A stretch of 64,000 nucleotides of DNA from Noviherbaspirillum humi (GCF_900188095.1 NZ_FZOT01000018.1:41986-105985); one strand, 5' to 3'. Positions 9,101 through 17,767 are shown, numbered from the stretch's first letter. The notes: generated by a model not told the origin, from the sequence alone. Numbers and translations are program-made.

Positions 9101-9675
9101 CAGCGTGCCGCGAAGCGCGCAGGCTGATGGACAAAAGCGGCATGCGGCTGCGCGTGGCGGTCAACCTGTCGGCGCGGCAGATCAAGGATGAAAGCCTGGT
9201 CGGCGATGTGCGGAAGGCGCTGGCGGAAAGCGGCCTGCCGCCGCAACTGCTGGAGCTGGAGCTGACCGAAAGCGCTCTGGTCGATGACGTCAACCTCACG
9301 GTGGATGTGTTCCGGCGCCTGAAGGCGCTCGGCATCTCGCTGGCGGTGGACGACTTCGGCACCGGTTACTCCGGCCTGGCCTATCTCGGCCGCTTCCCGC
9401 TTGACGTGCTCAAGCTGGACCGCTCCCTAGTGCAACCGCAGGAAGCGGACAACAGCAACCGGCGCGTGGTGCAGGCCTTCATCCAGATGGCGCACAGCCT
9501 CGGATTTTCGGTGGTGGCTGAAGGGGTGGAAACGGTGGACACGCTGCGCTTCCTCGGCGATGTCGCTTGCGACGAGGCCCAGGGTTATCTGTTCTCGCGC
9601 CCCTTGCCCGTCGATGCCTTCGAAGCGTTCCTGGAAAGCGGGGCGGTGGCGGCGATCGAATTGAAGATGGCCTGA
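6109..9675 (+). CDS. Multi-PAS GGDEF-EAL cyclic-di-GMP protein
   Basis: An 1188-residue cytoplasmic-looking sensor with no clear membrane segment. About six consecutive PAS domains fill residues 10-760; typical pieces are WMTDADGVCIYLNPEV, HRLLTENSSDLISHH and WYWETDAEGRFTFVSEGL. A GGDEF domain follows with its motif intact at 832-836 (ARLGGDEFVV), then an EAL domain with EALLRW from residue 960 and DDFGTGYSGLAYL. Both halves keep their signature residues, so cyclase and phosphodiesterase activity are each possible. I prefer the ATG at 6109; a GTG at 6046 in the same frame would add 21 residues. It closely resembles the protein encoded at 27447-29963. The PAS signals are unknown. Confidence 0.93.
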   Translation: MNNPCPGGWPAPLLQQLAESAIKLVWMTDADGVCIYLNPEVAALYGDPADFRLSDWTAAMHPDDRERIAPMYRQAVAERREYQVEYRIALKPGEVRWVRGSGAPRWSAQGEFLGYVGAIIDTTSHHAALDRLAKSEEAHRLLTENSSDLISHHAPDSGVYLYASPSATRMLGFEPSELLGTRVYDYLHPDDETLVRAEVLRQAKSGDASQLVEFRVRHKDGHYIWVSTNARVLLHHVTGEKLGTVAVTRDVTAQRAAREALRRSEARFRSLTDLSSDWYWETDAEGRFTFVSEGLQRLFDLAPEEVLGHTRIERAADRDQPGLIQYQKMIDARLPFRDLAYSVFVQSKGTVRHSSISGEPVFEDGRFLGYRGVGRDISEQIELAQQLSRLAEENRALIENSLDIMALLDAEGRFLRLNRATLDILGYAPQDMLGKRYIEFLVPDDIARTRAVDAGLRTGSNTVQNFETRWIKRCGGIVHLSLSVRWADDQKMMYATARDITEAHLTRAALDKSSDRMASILESIGDAFFALDRDWRAVYVNQKTADFIGQPRDSLIGKVLWDAVPHIRNSVFMEYYRRAMDEGQPSFFEAYWMPAGAWCDVRVYPNEDGISVYFHDITARREAEQTLRASEERFRKVIEMTPSGYVLGDATGLILDANPALCEMAGYRREELVGRHLQTLLPVCPCGGALFERGGVSSVHGREAIVRHQDGRDLFVLVNANIERDADGNGLSITAFVTDITERKRAEGRLRELATHDSLTGLPNRALLSERLQSMLAIAGERLPVAVMFIDLDRFKEVNDSMGHTPGDELLNEVARRLRGNLRPDDVVARLGGDEFVVAAPCSQGDVSAARIVEKLFAALAEPMHIGGHEVFVRASVGIAMYPRDGVTKEHLLQNADTAMYRAKAAGRNGYCFFASEMSADAKRRLMIESSLHRALERNEFELYYQPKLNLHSMEVTGMEALLRWRHPQLGMVPPLDFIPIAEEAGFIEQIGAWVLAAACREARRLMDKSGMRLRVAVNLSARQIKDESLVGDVRKALAESGLPPQLLELELTESALVDDVNLTVDVFRRLKALGISLAVDDFGTGYSGLAYLGRFPLDVLKLDRSLVQPQEADNSNRRVVQAFIQMAHSLGFSVVAEGVETVDTLRFLGDVACDEAQGYLFSRPLPVDAFEAFLESGAVAAIELKMA

Positions 9676-9708
9676 CCGGAACGCAAAATATTTTCCGTTC
9701 GGCATGCA

Positions 9709-9739
9709 AAAACCGGAAACCAATGCGGCTTCCGGTTTT
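9709..9739 (+). terminator. Bidirectional hairpin terminator after GGDEF-EAL gene
   Basis: AAAACCGGAA (9709-9718) and TTCCGGTTTT (9730-9739) form a perfect 10-bp inverted repeat with an 11-nt loop, with A-run and T-run at the outer ends. It lies 34 bp after the stop codon of the PAS-GGDEF-EAL gene. Confidence 0.75.
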
Positions 9740-9799
9740 CCAATATCATGCCTGCTCTGGTCGTTCCTTTACCGGCGAATCGCCCCGGGAACCGCAAGC

Positions 9800-11236
9800 A
9801 TGGCCACTTCGTCAACTCTCCCGCAGACCGTCTTGAGCGCCGTCCTCTCCGCATCCTTGCCCTTTGCCAGCCGCTTCCCGATCGCCTTCGTCGACCTGGA
9901 AACCACCGGCGGCGCCGCGACCGCCGACCGCATCACCGAGATTGGCATCATCGAAGTCGATGCCGACGGTGTGCGCGAATGGAGCAGCCTGGTCAACCCG
10001 CAGGCACCGATTCCGGAATTCATCCAGCAGCTCACCGGCATCAGCAACGAGATGGTGGCCGATGCGCCAACTTTCGCCGAACTCGCCGACGAGATCAGCG
10101 CCCGGCTCGAAGGCAAGATCTTCATCGCCCACAACGCCCGCTTCGATCACGGTTTCCTGAAGAACGAATTCAAGCGCACCGGCCATGCCTTCCGGCCGGC
10201 GGTGCTGTGCACCGTGCGCCTGTCGCGCAAGCTGTTCCCCGGCTTCGCCCGCCACAGTCTCGATGCCATCGCCGAGCGCCATCGGCTGCAGGTGACGCAG
10301 CGCCACCGGGCGCTCGGCGACGCCCAGCTGCTGTGGCAGTTCTGGCAAAAGATCCACGAGGAGCATGCGCCGGAGGCGGTCGAGGAAACGGTGAGCAAGC
10401 TCATCAGCCGACCCAGCCTGCCGTCGCACCTCGACGCCGCGCAGATCGAGGCCATCCCTTCCACCCATGGCGTCTACCTGTTCTACGGCGCCAACGGCAT
10501 GCCGCTCTACATCGGCAAGGCCAACAATCTGCGGCGGCGGGTGCTGTCCCACTTCAGCGGCGACCACCTGGCGTCGAAGGAGCTGGAGATCAGCCAGCAG
10601 ACCGAGCGCATCGACTGGATTCCCGCCGTCGGCGAACTCGGCGCGCTGCTGCAGGAAGCGCGGCTGGTGAAGCAGCTCATGCCCAGCCATAACGTCCTGC
10701 TGCGCGACAACCGCGAGATCTGCGCCTGGCGCCTGTACCCGCGCAACGGCCAGCTGAAGGCGACGCTGGTCGGCACCGACGACATGTTCTTCGCCCACGA
10801 CCCGCAGCTCTACGGCCTGTTCGACAACAAGCGGCAGGCCAAGGCGGCGCTGAAGTCGTTCGCCGACCAGCATGCGCTCTGCCACGTCGTGCTCGGCCTG
10901 GAAAAGCTGCGCGACCGCAGCGCCTGCTTCGCCAGCCAGGTGAAGAAATGCCTCGGCGCCTGCGACGGCCGCGAGCCGTCCGACGCGCACAATGCACGCG
11001 TGCTGGAAGCGATGCAACCGTGGCAGGTGCAGCCCTGGCCTTACGAGGGCGCGGTGGCGCTGCGCGAGAACGGCGGCCTGCATGTGGTTGATGGCTGGGC
11101 CTATTACGGCACGGTGGAAACGCTGGAAGAAGCGGCGGCGCTGGTGGCGACGGGAAAGCGGCGCTTTGACGTGGATGTGTATCGGATCGTGGGGAAGTGG
11201 CTTGAAAGGAATCCCGGCCGCGTCCAGCTCCTGTGA
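9800..11236 (+). CDS. DEDDh 3'-5' exonuclease fused to GIY-YIG (Cho/UvrC-like) nuclease
   Basis: A 478-residue fusion. Residues about 25-190 form an exonuclease of the DNA polymerase III epsilon type: motif I FVDLETTGG, then ISNEM and HNARFDHGFL, ending in a DEDDh-type HRALGDAQ. Residues about 210-300 form a UvrC-like GIY-YIG domain (THGVYLFYGANGMPLYIGKA), followed by a C-terminal region seen in this fusion family. Cho cuts on the 3' side of lesions as a backup for UvrC; the attached exonuclease suggests trimming of the cut strand. That coupling is inferred from architecture. The ATG at 9800 is the first that leaves a natural N-terminus; the longer open frame upstream crosses the terminator hairpin and is unlikely to be translated. 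Confidence 0.88.
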   Translation: MATSSTLPQTVLSAVLSASLPFASRFPIAFVDLETTGGAATADRITEIGIIEVDADGVREWSSLVNPQAPIPEFIQQLTGISNEMVADAPTFAELADEISARLEGKIFIAHNARFDHGFLKNEFKRTGHAFRPAVLCTVRLSRKLFPGFARHSLDAIAERHRLQVTQRHRALGDAQLLWQFWQKIHEEHAPEAVEETVSKLISRPSLPSHLDAAQIEAIPSTHGVYLFYGANGMPLYIGKANNLRRRVLSHFSGDHLASKELEISQQTERIDWIPAVGELGALLQEARLVKQLMPSHNVLLRDNREICAWRLYPRNGQLKATLVGTDDMFFAHDPQLYGLFDNKRQAKAALKSFADQHALCHVVLGLEKLRDRSACFASQVKKCLGACDGREPSDAHNARVLEAMQPWQVQPWPYEGAVALRENGGLHVVDGWAYYGTVETLEEAAALVATGKRRFDVDVYRIVGKWLERNPGRVQLL

Positions 11237-11300
11237 GCGATTGACCGACTAAGCGCAATTTGCGGTGCGCCCTGGCGATGAAGCGCGGCGATCCTTGTCG

Positions 11301-13031
11301 TCATCGCTCGAGCGGTGCCTCGTTCTGTCCGGCATCGGTCATGCACGGCGCCGCCAGATTCGGCGCACTTCGCGGCCTGGCCTGTGAAAGCCCCATCATG
11401 CCGGACACGGTATAAGGGAGCTGGTCATGGCTTGCAGGCATGCTCGTCCTGCTGCTCATGCATTTCAAGTCGATGCCATGGCGCTGCATGAAGCCGGGCG
11501 ACATCCACAACAGCAGCGGGATGCGCTTCTGCTCCGGGGGAGCGACGGCTGCGGGCGCGCCGTGAAGATGGACGCCATGCTCCCCGAGCGATTCGCCGTG
11601 GTCCGACAGGTAGAACAGCGCGGTGTCGAATTTGTCAGCGACTTTTTCCAGTAATCCGATTTGATCCGCCAGCAAGCGATCGGTGTACGCGATCGTGTTG
11701 TCGTAGGCATTGACGATTTCCTCGCCGCTGCATGACGTCAGCTCACCGCGGCACGCCGGCTTGAAAATCTCCGCGCTCGGCGGATAGCGCCTGAAGTAAT
11801 CCGGCCCGTGGCTGCCGATCTGGTGGAAGACGATGAGCGTGTCATCCTTCTTCGTCGCCAGGCTTTCTTCCAGGCCCTGCAGCAGCACCTCGTCGTAGCA
11901 CACTTCGCCTTCGCACAGACCAGGCGTGCGGCTCTGCCTGAAGTCGATCAGCTTCGCCCTACGCGCCGCGCTCCTGCCGCCGGAATTATTGGTGCGCCAT
12001 TCGACATCGATGCCGGCATCGATCAGGTCGTCGATGATATTGCGCTCCTTCAGCGCGGAATTGACATCGAAGCGCTGCCGCCCGCGGTAGGAAAACATGC
12101 AGGGCAGGGACACGGCGGTGGAGGTGCCGCAGGATTCCACATGGCCGAAGTAGAAGACATGGTCGATGGCGGAAAGTCGCGGATTGGTCGGCCGCGCATA
12201 ACCGCCCAGCTGGAAGTTCTGGTGGCGCGCGGTTTCACCGATCACCAGGAACACCAGCAGCGGCTTGGCGCCCGGGGGCCGGTTCAGCCGGCGCGGCGGC
12301 GTTGCCGAGGCAAGGGATCTGTCATCTTCAAGGCGTTTCAGGTCCGCCATGGCATAGCCGGCCCACGCCTTCACCGCGGCGTTTGGTACGAGGAGGTAAT
12401 GCAGCCTGGCGTGTTCATCGGCGAAGGCACGAAAGCGGTCGGGGAATGCCGCGATCAGGGCCGCCGCGAGGATGATTGCCGGGCCGATGAACAGGAGCCG
12501 ATGCCATGCATGCTGGCGCAGGCTGAGCACGGCCAACCGCGACCACCCGACGAAAAATAGCGGCAGGATGCCGAGCAGCAGGGTGTAAGCCACCAGTCTC
12601 ACGCTCAGCATGCTCGACGCTTCCTGGCTATCTGCCGCGGCGAAGCTGCGGAACATTTCCTGGTCCAGGCCAAGCCCGAAGCTGTCGGCGCAGAAGGCCG
12701 CCATGGCGGCCAGCGGAATCAGCACGACCGCCGCCACGCGTGGCAGCAGGCTGCCCGGAATGAGCAGGAGCAGGGCAGTCAGGAAGAGCAGCAGCACGCC
12801 GGCGAGGGCGGCGAGGTAGAAGGCATCCGCGGGATGGCCGGTCCAGAAGGCAGCGCCGGCTTCGCGCCAGAAGCGGACGTTGTAGAGCGAGAGAAAGAGC
12901 AGGGCCAATGCCAGCGAGAACGACACCGGCGAACGGAAATGCCAGAGGTCCTTGGCTGCAGGACGAATTCGGAGCTTGCCTGAGCGTGGCGCCATATCAG
13001 GGAGGGCTAGCCGGGTGGCGGAGATTGACAT
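11301..13031 (-). CDS. Phosphoethanolamine transferase (EptA/MCR-type sulfatase-fold enzyme)
   Basis: A 576-residue inner-membrane enzyme: five hydrophobic helices within residues about 30-210, then a periplasmic alkaline-phosphatase-fold domain. Visible catalytic elements are VIGETARHQNFQLGGY, the nucleophile segment SCGTSTAVSLPCMFS with the acceptor Thr near residue 305, HQIGSHGPDYFRRYP, and the metal site DHGESLGEHGVHLHGAP. Enzymes of this family transfer phosphoethanolamine from phosphatidylethanolamine to lipid A, lowering surface negative charge. The cysteines around the active site match the usual disulfide pattern. The start is uncertain: a GTG at 13061 and an ATG at 12995 are alternatives. 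No two-component regulator lies beside it. Lipid A as acceptor is inferred from the family. Confidence 0.9.
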   Translation of the reverse strand: MSISATRLALPDMAPRSGKLRIRPAAKDLWHFRSPVSFSLALALLFLSLYNVRFWREAGAAFWTGHPADAFYLAALAGVLLLFLTALLLLIPGSLLPRVAAVVLIPLAAMAAFCADSFGLGLDQEMFRSFAAADSQEASSMLSVRLVAYTLLLGILPLFFVGWSRLAVLSLRQHAWHRLLFIGPAIILAAALIAAFPDRFRAFADEHARLHYLLVPNAAVKAWAGYAMADLKRLEDDRSLASATPPRRLNRPPGAKPLLVFLVIGETARHQNFQLGGYARPTNPRLSAIDHVFYFGHVESCGTSTAVSLPCMFSYRGRQRFDVNSALKERNIIDDLIDAGIDVEWRTNNSGGRSAARRAKLIDFRQSRTPGLCEGEVCYDEVLLQGLEESLATKKDDTLIVFHQIGSHGPDYFRRYPPSAEIFKPACRGELTSCSGEEIVNAYDNTIAYTDRLLADQIGLLEKVADKFDTALFYLSDHGESLGEHGVHLHGAPAAVAPPEQKRIPLLLWMSPGFMQRHGIDLKCMSSRTSMPASHDQLPYTVSGMMGLSQARPRSAPNLAAPCMTDAGQNEAPLER

Positions 13032-13120
13032 GCGGCGCAGGGCGCCTACCGGAACCTGCACAGTGTATGTGTTGTGTCCTGCCTGGGTTTGACGAGGCGC
13101 AGGCCGAGGCAGGGGAATTC

Positions 13121-13134
13121 ATTCCCGCGGGAAT
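13121..13134. promoter_or_regulatory. Perfect 14-bp palindrome, possible operator
   Basis: ATTCCCGCGGGAAT is self-complementary and lies in the divergent region between the phosphoethanolamine transferase gene (start 13031) and the TauE-like permease gene (start 13221). Position and symmetry fit a regulator-binding site, but no cognate regulator is encoded nearby. Confidence 0.3.
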
Positions 13135-13220
13135 TCGGATTGGAAGTCTGCCACGGTAAGGCGGGGTGCCGGGTTTCAAGCTATAGTCTTCAGGACAAGA
13201 CAAAAAACAAAGTCCCTCCC

Positions 13221-14015
13221 ATGCTCTGGTTTTCCCTCTACCTTATCGCCGGCGCCCTAGTCGGTTTCCTCGCCGGCCTGCTCGGCATCGGCGGCGGGAT
13301 GACGCTGGTGCCGATCCTCTCCGCCATGTTCGCCGCCCAGCAGTTCGCCCCCGATCACGTGGTGCACCTCGCGCTCGGCACCGCCATGGCGTCCATCGTC
13401 TTCACGTCCACTTCCAGCGTGCGCGAGCATTTCAAGCTGGGCGGGGTGGACCTTGCCATCGTGCGCCGCATGTCGGTGGGCATGGTGGCCGGCAGCCTGC
13501 TGGCGACGGTGGCATCCGGCTGGATATCGCAGCGGCACCTGGCGCTGAGCTTCGCCGTGATCGTCTACCTCGGCGCGACGCAGATGATCCTCAACCGCAA
13601 GCCGAAGGCGGCGCGCAGCCTGCCGGGCAACGCGGCGCTGATCGCGGTCGGCACGCTCATCGGCATCGTGTGCGGGCTGGTGTCGGCCGGCGGCGCCTTC
13701 CTGACCGTGCCCTTCATGCTCTGGTGCGGCGTGCCGATGCGCACCGCCATCGGCACCGCCGCCATGATCGGCATTCCGGTGGCCGTCGTCGGCACCATCG
13801 GCTACCTGATCTCCGGCTGGTCGGTGCCCGGCCTGCCGCGCGACGCGGTCGGCTTCATCTCCACCTTCGCGCTGATCGGGCTGGTGTCCGGCAGCGTGCT
13901 CACCGCGCCCTACGGCGCGCGCATGGCGCACCACCTGCCGGTGCTGACGCTGCGGCGCATCTTCGCCTGCCTGCTGTATGTGCTGGCGACGAAGATGCTG
14001 GTTTCCTACTGGTAG
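13221..14015 (+). CDS. TauE/SafE (UPF0721) family membrane permease
   Basis: A 264-residue polytopic membrane protein with about eight hydrophobic segments. The family's glycine-rich N-terminal helix GALVGFLAGLLGIGGGMTLVP and its internal repeat CGLVSAGGAFLTVPFM are visible. TauE/SafE proteins move sulfur-containing or small organic anions such as sulfite, sulfoacetate or taurine-derived compounds; the substrate here is not evident. The ATG at 13221 begins directly at the first helix. No strong Shine-Dalgarno sequence precedes it. The PAS-protein gene follows after 18 bp and is probably cotranscribed. Confidence 0.88.
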   Translation: MLWFSLYLIAGALVGFLAGLLGIGGGMTLVPILSAMFAAQQFAPDHVVHLALGTAMASIVFTSTSSVREHFKLGGVDLAIVRRMSVGMVAGSLLATVASGWISQRHLALSFAVIVYLGATQMILNRKPKAARSLPGNAALIAVGTLIGIVCGLVSAGGAFLTVPFMLWCGVPMRTAIGTAAMIGIPVAVVGTIGYLISGWSVPGLPRDAVGFISTFALIGLVSGSVLTAPYGARMAHHLPVLTLRRIFACLLYVLATKMLVSYW

Positions 14016-14033
14016 CAAGAGGAGGGACGCATC

Positions 14034-14483
14034 ATGGATGCGCAGATTGACGCCGCCACCTTCATCGAGCAGGCGGCGGATGCCATCGTCATCGCCGCGC
14101 CGAACGGCGCCATCACGGTGTGGAACGCGGCGGCCGAGCGGCTGTTCGGTTTCACGAGCGAGGAAGCGCTGGGCCGCTCGCTGGACATCATCATCCCCGA
14201 ACGTTTCCGGCGCCGGCACTGGGAAGGCTACGATCAGGCGATGCAAAGCGGCTTCAGCCGCTACGGCGCGGACGACCTGCTGCGGGTGCCGGCATTGCAC
14301 CGGGATGGCAGGGCGCTGTCGATCGCCTTTACCGTCACGATGCTGAAGGACGAGGCGGGGAAGGTGGCGGCGATTGCCGCCATCATCCGCGACGAGACGG
14401 CGCGCTGGGCGGAGGAGAAGCAGTTGAAGCAGCGCCTCGCGGCGCTGGAATGCGGGAAGGGCGGCGCTGGCGCGGCAGGCTGA
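14034..14483 (+). CDS. Stand-alone PAS sensor protein
   Basis: A 149-residue protein made of one PAS domain (residues about 8-125; IVIAAPNGAITVWNAAAERLFGF and ALHRDGRALSIAFTVTMLKDEAG) followed by a short charged helix (DETARWAEEKQLKQRLAALE) that could dimerise. No output domain is attached, so it must signal through a partner or is a ligand-binding regulator. AAGAGGAGGGACGC gives a strong ribosome-binding site. Only 18 bp separate it from the permease gene, which suggests that it senses something related to that transporter; this is inference. Confidence 0.82.
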   Translation: MDAQIDAATFIEQAADAIVIAAPNGAITVWNAAAERLFGFTSEEALGRSLDIIIPERFRRRHWEGYDQAMQSGFSRYGADDLLRVPALHRDGRALSIAFTVTMLKDEAGKVAAIAAIIRDETARWAEEKQLKQRLAALECGKGGAGAAG

Positions 14484-14506
14484 ACCGCCGCGTCAAACCC
14501 TGGAAA

Positions 14507-14743
14507 TCAAATCCAGGATTCCCGCACCTGCGGATCGTCGCGCTCGCTGCGCTCCATGCGGAACAGGCCCTTGGGCAGCTTGCTGCGCACGTCGATCAGC
14601 GTATCGCCCACCACGAAATCGCTAGTCGGCTGATTCAGGTAGAGACGCCGGGCTACGTACTGGTCGGGGAAGTCGACGGGCGATTCATAGACGACCCAGA
14701 TGGAGCCGTCGTCTTCGGAGAGGGTTGATTCTTTTTTCTTCAT
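14507..14743 (-). CDS. Small conserved hypothetical protein
   Basis: A 78-residue soluble protein, starting MKKKESTLSEDDGSIWVVYE and ending in SERDDPQVRESWI. It is acidic and basic in patches, without membrane segments, cysteines or a signal peptide. I do not recognise a named family. It converges with the PAS-protein gene (24 bp between stops) and is separated from the aldehyde dehydrogenase gene, on the same strand and upstream of it, by about 110 bp. A GTG three codons earlier is an alternative start. Confidence 0.65.
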   Translation of the reverse strand: MKKKESTLSEDDGSIWVVYESPVDFPDQYVARRLYLNQPTSDFVVGDTLIDVRSKLPKGLFRMERSERDDPQVRESWI

Positions 14744-14855
14744 TGCTGGCACTTGTCAGGATAAGTCTTTGGGGTGAGCCGGTATGCGAAGCAACTGACC
14801 ATCGCGGGCGGCAATAAGTTCGCCGCTTCACCCGGGGGCGAAGCGGCGAACTGTA

Positions 14856-16313
14856 TCAGTAGGGCGCGGTCGGCGCCAAGCTCGGCGCATCCGGACGAAA
14901 CTGGAGGGATTTGGTTTCCAGGAATTCTTCCAGGCCGTGGACGCCCATCTCGCGGCCATGGCCGGACTGCTTGTAGCCGCCGAAGGGCGCGAACAGATTG
15001 TAGGCACCGCCGTTGATGTCGACCTGGCCGGTGCGCAGGCGCCGCGCCACCTTCTGCGCCCGCTCGTCGCTGCCCGCCCACACGCCGCCGGCGAGGCCAT
15101 ATGGCGTGCCGTTGGCGATGCGTACCGCCTCTTCCTCGTCGCGGTAGGTGATGATGGACAGCACCGGGCCGAAGATCTCTTCCTGCGCGATGGTGCTGTC
15201 CGGCCGCACCCGGCCGAAGATCGTCGGCTTCACGTAATAACCTTTGGGCAGATCGGCCGGCGCATCCGGTCCGCCGCACAGCAGCTCGGCGCCTTCCTCC
15301 ATGCCCGTGCGGATGTAGCCGCGCACGCGCTCGCGCTGCGCCTCGGAGATGAGCGGGCCGAGCTTGGCGCTGCCGCCGAAGGGATCGCCGACCGTGAACT
15401 TCTGCGCCGCCTCGGCCGCGAGCTTCGCCGCTTCCGCGTAGCGCGATTCCGGCACCAGCATGCGGGTGTGGGCGGAGCAGGTCTGGCCGCTGTTCAGGAA
15501 GCAGGCATTCACCGTGCCCTTCACCGCCGCGGCGAGATCGGCATCGTCGAGAATGACGGCGGCCGACTTGCCGCCCAGCTCCAGCGCCACCCGCTTGACG
15601 CCGGCGGCGGCGACCTCGGAGATGCGCTTGCCGGCGCGGGTCGAGCCGGTGAAGGACACCATGTCGACCTCGGGATGGCGCACCAGCGCTTCCCCGATCA
15701 CCGGGCCGGTGCCGGTGACGAGGTTGAACACGCCCGGCGGCAGGCCGGCGGCATCGATCACCTCGGCCAGCACGAAGGCATTCAGCGGCGCCACCTCGGA
15801 CGGCTTCAGCACCACGGTGCAGCCGGCGGCCAGCGCTGCCGCGACCTTGGCGGCGATCTGGTGCAGCGGATAGTTCCACGGCGTGATGCAGGCCACCACG
15901 CCCACCGGCTCGCGCACGATGCGCGAATTGCCGGTCACTTCTTCCCACGTGAATTCCCGGGCCAGTTTGGCGTAGTAGCCGAAGTTGGCGATGGGCGAGC
16001 CGACCTGGATGGCGGCGGACAGCTTCAGCGGCATGCCGACCTCGCCGCTGATGACCTGCGCCAGCTCCTCGCTGCGCGCCTTCAGGCCTTCCTTGATCCT
16101 GGCGAGGCAGTCGCCGCGCGTGGCCGGCGGCAGGGCGCTCCAGCTGTCGAAGGCGGCGCGGGCCGCGGCCACCGCCGCATCCGCATCCTTTTCGTCGCCC
16201 TCGGGAATGGTGGCCATCACTTCCTCGGTGGAGGCGTTGATGACGTCGATGGTCTTGGGGCCGGAGGGCGCGACCCATTGGCCGTTGATGTAGAGCTTGT
16301 CGCGTTGCTGCAT
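14856..16313 (-). CDS. NAD(P)-dependent aldehyde dehydrogenase
   Basis: A 485-residue enzyme of normal family length. The cofactor-binding loop appears as [11 protein letters not shown], the general-base glutamate in [13 protein letters not shown], and the catalytic cysteine in [14 protein letters not shown]; the C-terminal [20 protein letters not shown] is the usual family ending. It oxidises an aldehyde to the acid via a thiohemiacetal on that cysteine. It lies 99 bp downstream of the zinc alcohol dehydrogenase gene on the same strand, so an alcohol-to-acid pair is likely, possibly for an aromatic or short-chain alcohol. The ATG at 16313 follows a GGAGACAACACC leader; a longer frame upstream is not family-like. 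Confidence 0.92.
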   Translation of the reverse strand: MQQRDKLYINGQWVAPSGPKTIDVINASTEEVMATIPEGDEKDADAAVAAARAAFDSWSALPPATRGDCLARIKEGLKARSEELAQVISGEVGMPLKLSAAIQVGSPIANFGYYAKLAREFTWEEVTGNSRIVREPVGVVACITPWNYPLHQIAAKVAAALAAGCTVVLKPSEVAPLNAFVLAEVIDAAGLPPGVFNLVTGTGPVIGEALVRHPEVDMVSFTGSTRAGKRISEVAAAGVKRVALELGGKSAAVILDDADLAAAVKGTVNACFLNSGQTCSAHTRMLVPESRYAEAAKLAAEAAQKFTVGDPFGGSAKLGPLISEAQRERVRGYIRTGMEEGAELLCGGPDAPADLPKGYYVKPTIFGRVRPDSTIAQEEIFGPVLSIITYRDEEEAVRIANGTPYGLAGGVWAGSDERAQKVARRLRTGQVDINGGAYNLFAPFGGYKQSGHGREMGVHGLEEFLETKSLQFRPDAPSLAPTAPY

Positions 16314-16412
16314 GGTGTTGTCTCCGTGGTGAAGAGCGCCGCGTTGGCCGCGGTCATGGCTGGTGCATGGTAGCACCGGCCCGGCGATGGCACCGGGCCT
16401 CGCATCAGCGTG

Positions 16413-17519
16413 CTAGAACAGGATCACGCCGCGCGCATTGCGCCCGGCCTGCAGGTCGGCGAAGGCTTGCGGCGCCTCGTCGATGCGGTAGGTTCGGGTG
16501 ATCAGTTCATCCAGCTTCAATCGGTGCGCCCGGTACAGGCCGATCAGGCGCGGGAAGTCCTCGCGCGGCCGGGCCGATCCGAAATAGCTGCCGGTCAGCG
16601 TCTTCTCGCCGAAGGTGAGGCTGGCGGTCTTGATGGTGGTGGTGTCCTTCGGGCTGGCCACGCCCACGACCACCGCCGTGCCGCCCTTGCGCAGTACGCC
16701 GTAAGCCTGGGCGGCGACTTCTCCATAGCCGACGCATTCGAAGGCATAGTCGGCGCCGCCTTCGGTCAGCTTCAGCAGCGCCTTGACCGGGTTTTCTTCA
16801 TTCCTGCTGTTGAGGACATGGGTGGCGCCAAACTGGCGCGCCATCTCCAGCTTCGCATCGGAAGTATCGACCGCCACGATCATGCGCGCGCCGGCAATGG
16901 CGCAGCCCTGGATGGCGTTGAGGCCGACGCCGCCGCAGCCGAACACCACGGTGATGGAGCCGGCGTCCACCTTGGCGGTGTTGACCGCGGCGCCGACGCC
17001 GGTCATCACGCCGCAGCCGATCAGCGCCGCCTTGTCGAGCGGCATGCTGCTGTCGATCTTCACCAGGTTGTCGGCATGCAGGGTGGCATATTCCGCCATC
17101 ACCCCGCAGCCGGAGAACACATGCAGCGGCTGGCCAGACGCATCCCGGGTGCGCAGGCTGCCGTCGGGCAGGGAGGTGGCCGCCTTGGCGGCCTGGTCGC
17201 ACAGCTGCGGCCGGCCGGTCTGGCAATAGCGGCACTTGCCGCACATGCTGACGAAGGAACTCACCACATGGTCGCCGACCTGGAAGCCGGTGACGCCCTC
17301 GCCGACCTCGATCACGATGCCGGCGCCCTCGTGGCCCAGCACCACCGGCGTCGGGAACGGGATGGTGCCGTTGGTGGCGGACAGGTCGCTGTGGCAGACG
17401 CCGCAGGCGGCCAGCTGGATCATCACTTCGCCGCGGCGCGGCGCTTCCACCGTGATCTCCTCCACCGTGACCGGCTCACCGACGCCGCGGCAGACAACGG
17501 CTTTTGCTTTCTTCTCCAT
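16413..17519 (-). CDS. Zinc-dependent alcohol dehydrogenase (MDR family)
   Basis: A 368-residue medium-chain dehydrogenase. The catalytic zinc ligands are in CGVCHSDLSA and GHEGAGIVIEVGEGV; the structural zinc lobe has four cysteines in MCGKCRYCQTGRPQLC. The Rossmann fold GCGGVGLNAIQG lies near residue 200. It is most like aryl/benzyl-alcohol or class III-type enzymes, but the substrate cannot be fixed from sequence. Its gene is transcribed ahead of the aldehyde dehydrogenase gene, and the two probably oxidise an alcohol to the acid in sequence. The ATG at 17519 gives the standard N-terminus. Confidence 0.92.
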   Translation of the reverse strand: MEKKAKAVVCRGVGEPVTVEEITVEAPRRGEVMIQLAACGVCHSDLSATNGTIPFPTPVVLGHEGAGIVIEVGEGVTGFQVGDHVVSSFVSMCGKCRYCQTGRPQLCDQAAKAATSLPDGSLRTRDASGQPLHVFSGCGVMAEYATLHADNLVKIDSSMPLDKAALIGCGVMTGVGAAVNTAKVDAGSITVVFGCGGVGLNAIQGCAIAGARMIVAVDTSDAKLEMARQFGATHVLNSRNEENPVKALLKLTEGGADYAFECVGYGEVAAQAYGVLRKGGTAVVVGVASPKDTTTIKTASLTFGEKTLTGSYFGSARPREDFPRLIGLYRAHRLKLDELITRTYRIDEAPQAFADLQAGRNARGVILF

Positions 17520-17767
17520 GGTCTTTCGTCGTGGCTGTTGAATCAGCCCAAACCTTACCCGAATTGACTGCGGCCTGCGCGACATCGCGCAAAACCACGC
17601 CCTGGACGGCGATACCGCCGGGAAAACGCCTTTTTCCCACGTCCCGGCTGAAAATCTGCGGCAAACCGCTGCCGACTGTCGCACTACCGTGTAAAGTGAG
17701 CGTTTTTCGATTCAGGCAGGCATCAATTGTGATTGCCCGCCGCTCTTTCCGCTTCAAGATTGACGTA

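Noticed and set aside
6067..9246. Open frame of over 1000 codons on the minus strand opposite the PAS-GGDEF-EAL gene
   Set aside because: It is antisense to a protein with intact conserved motifs and its Ala/Arg/His-rich translation has no domain; long antisense frames are expected in high-G+C DNA.
9704..9799. Extended N-terminus of the exonuclease/GIY-YIG protein
   Set aside because: The extra codons cross the terminator hairpin of the previous gene and do not resemble the family; the ATG at 9800 is preferred.
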